A stretch of 49,463 nt of DNA from Oscillospiraceae bacterium (lineage in GTDB: Bacteria > Bacillota > Clostridia > Oscillospirales > Oscillospiraceae). Below are positions 41,785 to 49,463 of this stretch, one piece after another. A program made the translations under genes and the position numbers. The stretch covers positions 1 to 49,463 of the forward strand of contig JAILNC010000069.1 of assembly GCA_024691985.1 (NCBI GenBank), written 5' to 3'. The notes below the pieces were generated by a model. It was not told where the DNA came from. It searched no databases and saw only the letters and a program-made list of their open reading frames with translations. Each line of letters begins with the position of its first letter. The stretch's first letter is position 1.

Positions 41785-42334
41785 GCCGCAGCTTCGCCTC
41801 CCGATAGAAAAGCCCCGCCGCCGCGCCCATGAGCACGATGAGGACGTTGCTCATGTCCGTGAACAGGCACAGACAGAATGCGGCGGCCGCGATCAGATAG
41901 CAGAACGCGTCCTTCATGCCGGATCTGAACAGCTTGAGCAGAGCGCTGAAAATGACCGGGACCACCGACGCGCGCACGCCGACCATCGCCCGGGCCACAT
42001 AGAGATTGTCCTTCACCAGATCGTAGAGATACACGACGCCCAGCATGACGATGATCGGCGGGATCACCATGCCCAGGAGCGCGGCCAGCGCGCCGGGGAC
42101 CCCCGCCGCGTGATAGCCGAAGAGCACGCTGGTGTTGCCGATCATCAGACCCGGCGTGGAACGCGCGACGGAGGTGAAGTCCAGCAGCTCCTCATTGCTG
42201 ATCCAGCCCTTTTTCTCCACGTATTCCTTCTGCATCTGCGCGACGATGCTCCAGCCGCCGCCGAAGGTGAAGCAGCCGAATTTCAGAAAGGTTTTGAAAA
42301 CAGACAGGGTCCGCCCCCAATTGTCCTTTGTCAT
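41771..42334 (-). CDS. Chromate-transporter family protein, first half
   Basis: A 187-residue partner of the downstream CHR gene. It shows KFGCFTFGGGWSIVAQMQ and RSTPGLMIGNTSVLFGYHAA, the other half of the two-chain CHR pair. About five spans. GAGG lies upstream of the ATG at 42334. The overlap with 41784 points to co-translation and a 1:1 complex in the membrane. Confidence 0.88.
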   Translation of the reverse strand: MTKDNWGRTLSVFKTFLKFGCFTFGGGWSIVAQMQKEYVEKKGWISNEELLDFTSVARSTPGLMIGNTSVLFGYHAAGVPGALAALLGMVIPPIIVMLGVVYLYDLVKDNLYVARAMVGVRASVVPVIFSALLKLFRSGMKDAFCYLIAAAAFCLCLFTDMSNVLIVLMGAAAGLFYREAKLRHDLS

Positions 42335-42385
42335 AGCGATACCTCAAGACTGCGGCGCGTGCACCCGGCCGCGTCCTCCACAAAT

Positions 42386-42985
42386 TTAAAGCTGCTTTTC
42401 CCAGACGCCGTCCTTCTCCGTGAAGCCGAGCTTTTTCAGATAGGGCAGGTGCTCCGCCTCCGCGCCGCCGTAGCAGAGCCTGAGCGGGCGCGGCAGATTT
42501 TCAAGCAGGAAGGCGCCCACGGAGCAGTCCCGGTAGGCCGGGGTGGAATAGTCCAGACCGACGTCGAGAACGCCGTCCTCCTCCCGGCCGAGCAGGATCC
42601 CCGCAGGCTCGGCGCCGTGGAAGACCATGTAGGCGCGGTTGGGATCGACCTCCTCCGGGCGGCGCTCCGGGAAGCAGCGCGCGATATCCTCTTTGCAGCT
42701 GCGCAGGAAATCCTGCACATAGCCCTCCTCCGGCTTCAGCGCGAGCAGGCGGTAGCTGGGGTCCTGACGGCGCAGCTTCCAGAGGAAGCGGAGGTTGATG
42801 CACACCAGGCAGAAGTTCATGATCGCCGTCGGATAGGAGCGGATGATCAGCGCGTAGATCGCGAAGATCATGCTGCCGACGGTGTTGACGACGCGCAGCT
42901 TCACCACCGAGCTCATCAGGAAGGAGACGAGCACCAGCGCGGAACCGAGATAACCAAAGGCCTCGATCAGAGTGGACGTATTCAT
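42386..42985 (-). CDS. YgjV-like membrane protein with GNAT-like tail
   Basis: A 199-residue protein. Its first half (about 1-75: FGYLGSALVLVSFLMSSVVK, then NFCLVCINLRFLWKL) is a YgjV/inner-membrane-protein-like three-span module. The second half (about 90-199: AYMVFHGAEPAGILLGREED, LDYSTPAYRDCSVGAFL) resembles an acetyltransferase-type fold. GGGAGGG lies 8 nt before the ATG at 42985. It precedes the CHR pair by 52 nt and may be its operon leader. Function unknown. Confidence 0.75.
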   Translation of the reverse strand: MNTSTLIEAFGYLGSALVLVSFLMSSVVKLRVVNTVGSMIFAIYALIIRSYPTAIMNFCLVCINLRFLWKLRRQDPSYRLLALKPEEGYVQDFLRSCKEDIARCFPERRPEEVDPNRAYMVFHGAEPAGILLGREEDGVLDVGLDYSTPAYRDCSVGAFLLENLPRPLRLCYGGAEAEHLPYLKKLGFTEKDGVWEKQL

Positions 42986-43079
42986 GGAAAGCCCTCCCAA
43001 GCAACAGAATCTGAACTCATTTTAACAAATCAGCCCCGGAAATTCAACGGGTTGGCGGCAGCAAAAATGTAAAGTGTGC

Positions 43080-43131
43080 TTGACATCCCGGCCAAAGGGT
43101 GCTACAATGCGATTGTAAAGGAAGCTTTACA
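43080..43131 (+). promoter_or_regulatory. XRE gene promoter with palindromic operator
   Basis: TTGACA (43080-43085), a 17-bp spacer and TACAAT (43103-43108), directly followed by TGTAAAG-GAAG-CTTTACA (43114-43131), a perfect 7-bp inverted repeat. A third half-site TGTAAAG is at 43068-43074. The operator overlaps the transcript start, so autorepression by the encoded XRE protein is likely. Confidence 0.75.
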
Positions 43132-43151
43132 TTCTGACGGGAGGTGCCGCC

Positions 43152-43349
43152 GTGAAAAACCGTATCGAAGAAATACGCAGCGAAAAGGGCATACGCCAGG
43201 AGGAGTTTGCCCGGCAGATGGGGGTTTCGCGCCAGACGATCAGCTCGCTGGAGAACGGGCGCTACAATCCCTCGATCCTGCTTGCGTACAAGATCGCGAA
43301 ATATTTTGGGATGACGATCGAAGAAGTGTTCATTTTTGAGGAGGACTGA
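43152..43349 (+). CDS. XRE-family transcriptional regulator
   Basis: A 65-residue single-HTH repressor, starting at GTG 43152 after GGGAGGTG. The HTH runs about residues 14-40 (QEEFARQMGVSRQTISSLEN, then GRYNPSILLAYKIA), and the protein is the common short Clostridia form with no sensor domain. It is 3 nt ahead of the DUF2178-like membrane gene, a recurring pair in which the regulator controls its own operon. The palindrome at 43114-43131 is the probable target. Confidence 0.93.
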   Translation: MKNRIEEIRSEKGIRQEEFARQMGVSRQTISSLENGRYNPSILLAYKIAKYFGMTIEEVFIFEED

Positions 43350-43351
43350 GC

Positions 43352-43759
43352 ATGTATTACAACAATAAGAGACTTGCACTCAGTTTTTTCTGGGTGATCG
43401 CGGGCGCCGTGCTGCTGGCGCTGAGCATCGCCGAAAAGCTGGATTCCTCGCTGTATGCCGGTATGGGCGGCGCACTGATCGCCGTCGGCGTCCTGCAGAT
43501 CATGCGGAACCTGAAATACCGAAAGGACCCCGCCTACCGCGAGAAGGTCGACGTCGAGGCGGGCGACGAGCGCAACCGTTTTCTGCGCATGAAGAGCTGG
43601 TCCTGGGCCGGTTACGTCACGATCCTTGTCGAGTGCGTAGGCGTGATCGTCGCCATGGTCATGGGCGAGCGGACGGTCATGACGCTGCTCTCCTACTCGG
43701 TGTGCCTGATCCTCTGCGTCTACTGGATCTCCTATCTGGTGCTCAACAAAAAGTATTGA
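43352..43759 (+). CDS. DUF2178-like membrane protein
   Basis: A 135-residue protein with four spans (for example FFWVIAGAVLLALSI and SYSVCLILCVYWISYLVL) and a cytoplasmic loop NLKYRKDPAYREKVDVEAGD. This layout is that of the DUF2178 family found beside short XRE regulators. Function unknown. Operon with 43152, ended by the terminator at 43771. Confidence 0.85.
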   Translation: MYYNNKRLALSFFWVIAGAVLLALSIAEKLDSSLYAGMGGALIAVGVLQIMRNLKYRKDPAYREKVDVEAGDERNRFLRMKSWSWAGYVTILVECVGVIVAMVMGERTVMTLLSYSVCLILCVYWISYLVLNKKY

Positions 43760-43770
43760 GTGAGAAAAGC

Positions 43771-43813
43771 ACGAGCGCACTTTGCGGAAAACCGCGAAGT
43801 GCGCTCGTTTTTT
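43771..43813. terminator. Bidirectional terminator
   Basis: ACGAGCGCACTTTGCGG / CCGCGAAGTGCGCTCGT with an AAAA loop is followed by a T-tract on the plus side and by TTTT on the minus side. It separates the DUF2178 gene from the nitroreductase. Confidence 0.85.
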
Positions 43814-44600
43814 ACCGCCAGTCGATCTGCGCCTTTCTGCGCGGGACGGTCCGTTGGTACTCCACGGCGGGCGGACCGAGGGCGAGGCAGGTGACGACCG
43901 TGTCCTCCGGCTTGAGCCCGAGGAAGCTGCGCAGCGCTTCGCTGTGCGCGGCGAGGCGGGCGAAGAAGCCGACATAGAGCGCGCCCAGACCGAGCGCCGC
44001 GGCCTCCATCTCCATATTGCAGGAGGCGATCGCGGCATTGACCGCGTGCGGCGAGACCGTGAGGATCACCGCCGGGGCGCCCTTGAAGAGGAAATCGTCG
44101 TCCTCGAAGTGGACGCGGCTCAGGCTCATGGGCGGCGGGAAGACCGTGTAGAAGGCCTGTTCGTCATCCTTGAGCTTCCGCAGCTCCGCCATGGCCAGGG
44201 CCCGGAGCCGCTCTGTCCCCTCGGTGAACACGATGTAGGAGACGTTCTGCGCGTTGCTCGCCGTCGGGCTGAAGCACCCCGCCTCGAGTATGGTCTCGAG
44301 CTCCGCACGGCTCGGGCACTCCCGGCCGAACTGCCGGATCGAGCGCCGCGTTTTGACGGCGTGGAGAAAAGCCTCCGCGCCGACGCCGAAGCCCGCGCCC
44401 ACGGGCTCAACGTCGCGCATGTCGTAGTCCCCGCCCTCGATGCGCACGGCCTCCGCCGGGCAGATCGCGACGCAGTGGCCGCAGTGGAAGCAGCCCTTGA
44501 CGATCGCGGCCCTGCCGTCCTCCACGGAAATGGCCCGCGCCAGACAGTCGAGCGCGCACAGTCCGCAGCCGACGCATTTTTCTCTGTCGATGATTACCAT
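43812..44600 (-). CDS. Ferredoxin-nitroreductase fusion
   Basis: A 262-residue protein with an N-terminal two-[4Fe-4S] ferredoxin (C9, C12, C15, C19 and C37, C40, C43, C47, as CVGCGLC and CFHCGHC) and a C-terminal FMN-dependent nitroreductase fold (KTRRSIRQFGRE, SPTASNAQN, GLGALYVGFF). The two modules let it take electrons directly from ferredoxin-type donors. The role is probably reduction of flavin-linked substrates in an anaerobe. GGGGAG precedes the ATG at 44600; the frame to 44900 has no support. Confidence 0.9.
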   Translation of the reverse strand: MVIIDREKCVGCGLCALDCLARAISVEDGRAAIVKGCFHCGHCVAICPAEAVRIEGGDYDMRDVEPVGAGFGVGAEAFLHAVKTRRSIRQFGRECPSRAELETILEAGCFSPTASNAQNVSYIVFTEGTERLRALAMAELRKLKDDEQAFYTVFPPPMSLSRVHFEDDDFLFKGAPAVILTVSPHAVNAAIASCNMEMEAAALGLGALYVGFFARLAAHSEALRSFLGLKPEDTVVTCLALGPPAVEYQRTVPRRKAQIDWR

Positions 44601-44786
44601 TGTCTGCTCTCCCCTTTCTTTTGGAATGATTATATACGATAATCTCTCAATATGGCAAGAAGGGACAGAAAATGCGGTATTTGATTCTGAAACAGGCAGG
44701 GGGCGGCGCTTCGCCGTGTCCTGCTTGTTTTCACCTGCCGATTGTGCTATTCTTTTTGTGATCTGACGACACGGGAAGGGGTTTCC

Positions 44787-45578
44787 ATGTTCTGGCTTTA
44801 TGAGGAGGAGCTGCCGGCAGGCGTCGGGAGCGAGGCGTTTGGCGCGGGGCATCTTATGTACCTCGCCTTCTTCCTGGCGCTCACGCTCTGCTGCGCGCAT
44901 GTTTACAAAAAGCTGGATTCAGGCCGCAGGAAACGCGCCGACCGCATCCTGAGCGCGGCCGTCTTTTTCTTCGCCCTCTGCGCCTACGGCATCACCGCCC
45001 TGCTCGGGCATTTCAGCCGGTATGCGCTGCCGCTCCACGTCTGCAGTCTGATGTTCTTTCTGGCCCCGGTCCACGCCCGGACGGCCGGGGCGCGCCCCGG
45101 CTCCTTTGCCGAAAAGCTCCACGGCTTTCTCGGCGCGGCGCTCTTCCATCCGGGCCTGCTTGGCGCCCTGTCCGCCCTGCTGTTTCCGGACTGGCTGGAC
45201 TGTCCCTTCTGGCATTATCTGAGCATCTCCGCTTTTCTGGCGCACGGCCTGCTCCTCGTCTACGGGGCGTCGCTCCTCGTGGGCATTGCGGAGGCGAAGG
45301 ATCAAAGGGGGCTTTTCCTGCGCGATCTGAAAAGCTCGGCGCTGTTCTTGAGCGTCGGCGCGCTCGTGATGTTCTTCTTTGACAGGGCGACCGGCACCAA
45401 CTACTGGTTCATGGCCGGGCCGAGCAGCGGTTCCCCGTTCACCGGGATCTATGCGCGCAGCGGCTACGGCGGGTATCTGCTCGCATATATCCTCACGGCG
45501 CTCGCCGTCACCGCGCTGTGGTACGGTCTGCGCTATGCTCTCTTCGTATGCGGGAGAGGAACTGCCAAACTGAAATAA
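44787..45578 (+). CDS. TIGR02206-like membrane protein
   Basis: A 263-residue multi-span protein (about six to seven spans). The pattern HFSRYALPLHVCSLMFFLAP and RATGTNYWFMAGPSSGSPF matches the TIGR02206 (YwaF-like) family of unknown function. AAGGGG precedes the ATG at 44787, and an extended -10 TGCTATTCT lies about 40 nt upstream. It is 14 nt ahead of the next membrane gene, probably in one operon. Confidence 0.8.
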   Translation: MFWLYEEELPAGVGSEAFGAGHLMYLAFFLALTLCCAHVYKKLDSGRRKRADRILSAAVFFFALCAYGITALLGHFSRYALPLHVCSLMFFLAPVHARTAGARPGSFAEKLHGFLGAALFHPGLLGALSALLFPDWLDCPFWHYLSISAFLAHGLLLVYGASLLVGIAEAKDQRGLFLRDLKSSALFLSVGALVMFFFDRATGTNYWFMAGPSSGSPFTGIYARSGYGGYLLAYILTALAVTALWYGLRYALFVCGRGTAKLK

Positions 45579-45592
45579 CAGAGAAAGGCGGA

Positions 45593-46204
45593 ATGAGAAT
45601 GAACAGGACGATACCAAGGATCGGCGCAGCAATTGTCGCAGTGACGGTGTTTTTGTTTGCACTCTGTCTGATCGTTGATTTTTCCTTTGGCTCCTACTTC
45701 GTGTGCATGCTGCTGCCGATGGGGTACATCATGACGGCGGCGGGCCTGCATCACGAATGCTCTGATGAGCGGCGCGTGGCCGCGGATATCGGGATGGTTT
45801 TCGCCGCCGTCTATGCGGTGCTGATCCTGCTTGTATATTTCGCGCAGACGACCAGCGTCCGTTTGGGCGGCCTGAACGAGCAGGCACTGGACATTCTGGA
45901 TTTCAAAAGGGGCGGCCTGATGTTCGGTTACGACCTGCTCGGGTACGGGATGATGGCGCTCTCCACGTTCTTCCTCGGCCTGTCCATGCGGGGGGAGTGC
46001 GGAGCGGACCGGTGGCTGAAACGGCTGATGATGCTGCACGGCGCCTTTTTCCCGGGCTGCTTTCTCATGCCGATGACGGGCATGTTCGGCGCCATGTCGT
46101 CCGGAGAGACAAGCGGCGGCGGTGTGATCGCGCTTGTCCTGTGGTGCGCATACTTCCTGCCCGTTGGTATCCTGGCGTTCAGGCACTTCGGAAAGGAAGC
46201 CTGA
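45593..46204 (+). CDS. Integral membrane protein, 203 aa
   Basis: About six spans (for example AAIVAVTVFLFALCLIVDF and ADIGMVFAAVYAVLILLVYF) and no recognised family. ATG at 45593 (MRMNRTIPRI) or 45599; AAAGG lies 4 or 10 nt away, so the start is uncertain by two codons. It follows TIGR02206 by 14 nt and ends at the terminator 46235-46282. Confidence 0.7.
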   Translation: MRMNRTIPRIGAAIVAVTVFLFALCLIVDFSFGSYFVCMLLPMGYIMTAAGLHHECSDERRVAADIGMVFAAVYAVLILLVYFAQTTSVRLGGLNEQALDILDFKRGGLMFGYDLLGYGMMALSTFFLGLSMRGECGADRWLKRLMMLHGAFFPGCFLMPMTGMFGAMSSGETSGGGVIALVLWCAYFLPVGILAFRHFGKEA

Positions 46205-46234
46205 GATCCCAGTACTTTTCACGATATTATCCAG

Positions 46235-46282
46235 AAAAGAGCATCCCATGAACGACGACGCCGTTCATGGGATACTCTTTTT
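46235..46282. terminator. Bidirectional terminator
   Basis: AAAAGAGCATCCCATGAACG / CGTTCATGGGATaCTCTTTTT with a 7-nt loop lies between the membrane gene and the amrS stop codon. One mismatch is visible in the stem. Confidence 0.8.
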
Positions 46283-47137
46283 CTACATATTCCCCGGGTA
46301 GACCCGGCGCAGGCGCTCGCGCGCAAGGGAGACGAGGCGCAGGATGCTCTGCCGCTCGGTCGCCCTCCGGTCCGTCATTTTGTAGCGCGGGAAAAAGCGG
46401 GTCAGATGCAGGGGGATGTCCTCGCCGTTCGGAAGCGAGGCGATCCACTCGGTCAGCGCGCGTATCTCCTCCTCGGAGTCGTTCATGCCCGGCACGATCA
46501 GGGTCGTGAGCTCGACATGGCAGCGCTCGGCCGCCATGTCGATAAAGCGCTTGACGGTCTCCAGCTCGCCGCCGAGGAGCTTTTCATAGGTCTCCGCCCG
46601 GAAGCACTTGAGGTCGATGTTCAGCGCGTCCGTCAGCGGCAGGATCTGCTCCGCGATCTCTTCGTTGACGCAGCCGTTGGTGACGAGCACGGTCCTGAGC
46701 TCCCGCTCACGCAGGAGCAGGGCCGTGTCACGCACGTATTCCCAGCCGATCAGCGGCTCGTTGTAGGTGAAGGCGACGCCGAGATTGCCCCGGCCGCGCA
46801 GCCTGTCCGCGAGCTCCGCCAGCTTTTCCGGCGGGAGATGGCAGTCGGCGTCCCGGACGAACTCGCGCCCGTCGGACGCGGAGATCTCCCAGTTCTGGCA
46901 GAAGGGGCAGCGCAGATTGCAGCCGAAGCTGCCGACCGAGAGGATGACGCTGCCGGGATGATAGCACGCCAGCGGCTTCTTCTCGATGGGGTCCAGGGCG
47001 ATCGAGGAAACGACGCCGTAGTTCAGGGGGACGATCTCGCCGCTCCGCATCCCCCGCGCGCGGCAGAGCCCGGTCTGCCCCTCCGACAGCGTGCAGCGGT
47101 GCGGACAGACGCTGCAGGCGCGTCTTTCCTCAGACAT
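46283..47137 (-). CDS. amrS: AmmeMemoRadiSam radical SAM enzyme
   Basis: A 284-residue radical SAM protein. The cluster motif CNLRCPFC (C73, C77, C80) binds the [4Fe-4S]/SAM centre. An N-terminal Cys set (C8, C11, C15, C25) and FTYNEPLIGWEY, NIDLKCF and IPLHLTRFFPRYKM match the family that partners Memo and AMMECR1 proteins. Its substrate is not known. It overlaps the Memo-AMMECR1 gene by 8 nt, consistent with the conserved amr locus. Confidence 0.93.
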   Translation of the reverse strand: MSEERRACSVCPHRCTLSEGQTGLCRARGMRSGEIVPLNYGVVSSIALDPIEKKPLACYHPGSVILSVGSFGCNLRCPFCQNWEISASDGREFVRDADCHLPPEKLAELADRLRGRGNLGVAFTYNEPLIGWEYVRDTALLLRERELRTVLVTNGCVNEEIAEQILPLTDALNIDLKCFRAETYEKLLGGELETVKRFIDMAAERCHVELTTLIVPGMNDSEEEIRALTEWIASLPNGEDIPLHLTRFFPRYKMTDRRATERQSILRLVSLARERLRRVYPGNM

Positions 47138-48517
47138 GGCGCACCACCTCGAAGCGCTCCAGCTCGTAATTTTTCTCCCGCTCCGAGAGCCCGGCCTTGC
47201 GCAGCGCGATCGAGACCTGCTCGTCCACGGTATCCACGCCGTCGAGATTGGGAAGCAGCAGGCCACGCTTCCGGCCCTTAGTGACGATCACGCCGTAGCG
47301 CTTGACGTCCAGCTCGTCCTTCGAGGCGATCTTCTCCGCCGGGGCGAGCACGTCGACGCTGATCTCCAGCGCGTCCAGCTCGTCGGGGCGCACGGGGCTG
47401 AAGCGCGGGTCGCGGCTCGCGGCGGAGATCGCGTTGGCGATGATCTCCTCCGCGACACTTTCCCGCGTTGGGCTGATGGTGCCGATGCAGCCGCGCAGCC
47501 GCCCCTCCTTGTGGAGCGAGACGAACACGCCCGCGCGCTCGGCAAGCATTTCGGCGGGCAGGCCGTCGGGGATCCCGATCCGCCGCCGTCCGCCGACCCA
47601 GGCCTCGACCTCGGCGCGGGCCAGCCGCACCCAGGGGTCCTCCTTCTGCCGCCGCTCCTCGAGAGCCTGTCTGCGGCGCTCCTCCCATTTCTGCAGGAGA
47701 CGCCGCCCGGGATCGTCGCCCGTGACGCGGTAGGTGCAGATCCCATAGCCGACGCCGAAGATCCCCTCATGGCTCAGACACTCCGTCTCCAGGGACTTGC
47801 CGTCCAGCGCCCCGGCCATCATGCAGAAGCTCCGGTGGCCGCACTCGGCGGCCTTGTCGCAGAAGCTCTCGTCGAAGTCCAGCAGCTCGTCAAAGGCCGC
47901 CCTGCCCATCACGTCCATGATGCGCCCGTCATAGGCCGGGCCCTCCTCGGCATAGCCGTAGGGCCCCTCCGCCAGCAGCTTGTGGGAGAGATCCCCGCTG
48001 CCGATGAAGAGGACGCGCCGGTCCAGCTTCTCCGCCGTCTGCGCGATCATCTGACCCAGCCTGTAGTGGTCGGCCAGCGGCAGACCGGACAGGCCGATAC
48101 GGACGAGTCGGTAGTCTGTGTAATATTGGTTTACATAATATAGCGGGATCATCGTCCCGTGGTCGAGCTCCGCCTTTCGCTCCCCCAGCGTGCCCGCCGG
48201 GAAGCTCTCCCGCTCGGCAAGTCTCTCGAGTTCCAGCGTGAAAGCCTCGTCATAGCTCACGTGAAAGCGCAGCTGCGGCACGCGGAACTGCCCCATGTCC
48301 CCCGCGCGCTTTTGCCCGGCGAGATGTGGAACCAGTCCGCGTACATCGCGGCGTGCGGCGAGCTCAAAACGATGGTGTCCGGTTTGAGCCGGGCTGCGAG
48401 GGCGGCCGCTTTGCGGTAGGCCCGGTCGCTCGCCGCGATCTTTTTCTCTTCTCCCCTGCCGACCTCCGGCAGGATGATCGGCGGATGCGGGACCATGATC
48501 GCACCGACAACAGACAT
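47130..48517 (-). pseudogene. amrBA: Memo-AMMECR1 gene with a one-base frameshift
   Basis: The first 86-residue frame (48257-48517) starts MSVVGAIMVPHPPIILPEVG with AGGAGGAG upstream. It covers the N-terminal Memo half up to YADWFHISPG, then shifts. The rest runs in another frame (47130-48296). That frame gives the Memo remainder (MGQFRVPQLRFHVSYDEAF, FIGSGDLSHKL) and the complete AMMECR1 domain (GRLRGCIGTISPT). The break falls in a run of five C at 48299-48303 (plus strand); six would restore GCG CGG GGG GAC ATG. It may be a real pseudogene, a sequencing slip or a switch. Confidence 0.88.
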
Positions 48518-48623
48518 TTTCTGCTCCTCCTGATCCAGCCCTGCGGCTGAAAAACGTGATGTTATCTCATTCCTTATGCCTGTGACGAGGGCGGCAGAGC
48601 TTGTCCCTACCGCCCTCGTGCTG

Positions 48624-49463
48624 TCAGCCGCTCCTGCTCAGGGACGCGCCGCCCCTGTACATCTCCGGGAAAGCCTGTTCCTCCCAAGTCTCATAGTATT
48701 CCAGGATGCCGTCGTCGCTTTCGCAGGTCTGATAGCTGTAGCGCACGCCGTTGGCAGACTCGGCCTGCACTCTGTATCCGCCCGCGGCGGTCTTTTCAAG
48801 GCGGGCGATCCGATCGGCGTGATCGGCGATAAACTCCCCGTCTCGCATATGCCCGTAGACGACTTCGGTATCCGTAAACCGCACATAGTACTCGGGCGCC
48901 ATCGTCCCGTCCGCCTCAAAGCCCATGGACGCCGTCTGCCATGTCCCCGCCGGAGCGCTCCCCGCGCTTCTGTCGATGACCGTCAGGGTGTTGAGCATAT
49001 AGGCGAAGCGCCTGCCGAAGCCCTCGGCCCCCTCTGCGGCGTAGTGCGCTATGGCGATGCGGCAGCCGTCCGGCGTCGGGAGGATATACACCGCCTGCAG
49101 CTGATCCGCCATGTTGTTGGTGCCCTTGATCACGGAGGCTTCGATGCGCATGCAGCTGCCCGCGCGCTCGAGCTCACGCGTGCTCTCAAGGAGCTCATAC
49201 TCCTGCGAAAGCGCCTCCCGCACAGCCGCGGCGACCGTGTCGGCGTCCTCCGTGCTGCATGTCAGCTCAAGATAGTTTTCGGGAACCTCGGGCCTGTCCC
49301 AGCATGAGACAAAGCATTCGCGCTCCGCTTCGCCGCTTCGGATGAAGCGTTCATAGTCATAGTCTATCTCGATGCCGATCGTGTCGTTTCTGACGTGCTC
49401 ATAGCAGACCGTCTCCTCCATGCCCTCGACCACGATCGTCGTCTCGAAGCGCTCGCCGTCCTG
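48624..49463 (-). CDS. Hypothetical protein, 5' end cut by window edge
   Basis: At least 279 residues; the frame continues past the right edge (upstream codons QDGERFETTIVVEG are open). The readable part starts with EGMEETVCYEHVRNDTIGIE, then IDYDYERFIRSGEAER. Two beta-rich blocks follow (CSTEDADTVAAAVREA and PDGCRIAIAHYAAEGAEGFG), and it ends YRGGASLSRSG. No family is recognised, but the layout recalls secreted domains of Gram-positive lipoproteins, so the missing N-terminus may hold a signal. 48518-48623 carries a weak palindrome CGAGGGCGG/CCGCCCTCG but no T-tract. Confidence 0.7.
   Translation of the reverse strand, partial: QDGERFETTIVVEGMEETVCYEHVRNDTIGIEIDYDYERFIRSGEAERECFVSCWDRPEVPENYLELTCSTEDADTVAAAVREALSQEYELLESTRELERAGSCMRIEASVIKGTNNMADQLQAVYILPTPDGCRIAIAHYAAEGAEGFGRRFAYMLNTLTVIDRSAGSAPAGTWQTASMGFEADGTMAPEYYVRFTDTEVVYGHMRDGEFIADHADRIARLEKTAAGGYRVQAESANGVRYSYQTCESDDGILEYYETWEEQAFPEMYRGGASLSRSG

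Overview
The window is about 49.5 kb of GC-rich DNA (roughly 60 % by eye) from what looks like a low-copy, chromosomal region of a Gram-positive, anaerobic Clostridia-type bacterium. An Oscillospiraceae-like gut organism is my best inference. The basis is strong AGGAGG-type ribosome sites, many small Clostridia-type families (XRE plus DUF2178, DUF4298, WYL regulator, AmmeMemoRadiSam genes), cobalt/nickel ECF transport, a ferredoxin-nitroreductase, no outer-membrane genes, and interspersed palindromic repeats of the kind common in these genomes. No phage, transposase or CRISPR is visible; most of it reads as core or semi-core chromosome.

Layout. 1-2.4 kb: a pyrimidine-nucleoside phosphorylase/glycerol kinase operon (glpK cut by the left edge). 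2.4-5.8 kb: a hypothetical gene, a lone MazF-type toxin, an SDR plus PlsC lipid pair, and a stand-alone S24-like domain. 5.9-11.3 kb: one minus-strand operon of three paralogous leucine-rich-repeat surface proteins ending in nadE. 11.4-12.9 kb: a second acyltransferase and a PAP2-type phosphatase. 12.9-13.4 kb: tRNA-Asp and tRNA-Thr followed by a cluster of hairpins. 13.4-20.9 kb: an MBL-fold hydrolase, a 1421-residue secreted protein, a short possible GHKL-like protein and a lipoprotein. 20.9-22.4 kb: a WYL regulator between two small minus-strand genes that share one operator-like sequence. 22.6-29.8 kb: an efflux operon with two adaptor proteins around a MacB-like ABC pair, followed by its own response regulator and histidine kinase. 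30-32.3 kb: a small coiled-coil protein and glycogen synthase with a histone-H1-like tail. 32.3-35.4 kb: a minus-strand operon of hydrolase, HTH-PD-(D/E)XK nuclease, DUF4298 fusion and membrane protein. 35.6-43 kb: membrane proteins, the CbiMQO cobalt/nickel transporter, a condensation-fold acyltransferase and a two-gene chromate-type transporter. 43-49.5 kb: an XRE/DUF2178 pair, ferredoxin-nitroreductase, membrane proteins, and AmmeMemoRadiSam genes in which the Memo-AMMECR1 gene is frameshifted.

Most striking signals. (1) The promoter of the 1421-residue secreted protein has TTGACT and TATAAT separated by two exact 16-bp tandem copies; loss of one copy would give an ideal 16-bp spacer, which suggests a phase-variable on/off switch. 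(2) A 42-bp sequence with a 13-bp inverted motif occurs twice, on each side of the WYL regulator and in front of two small genes, defining a likely mini-regulon. (3) A compositionally distinct, AT-richer domain is inserted in the second efflux adaptor. (4) GlgA carries a Lys/Ala/Pro-rich tail, and an unassigned HTH-nuclease has a visible PD-(D/E)XK plus QxxxY signature. All functional statements are from reading the sequence; no database search was run.
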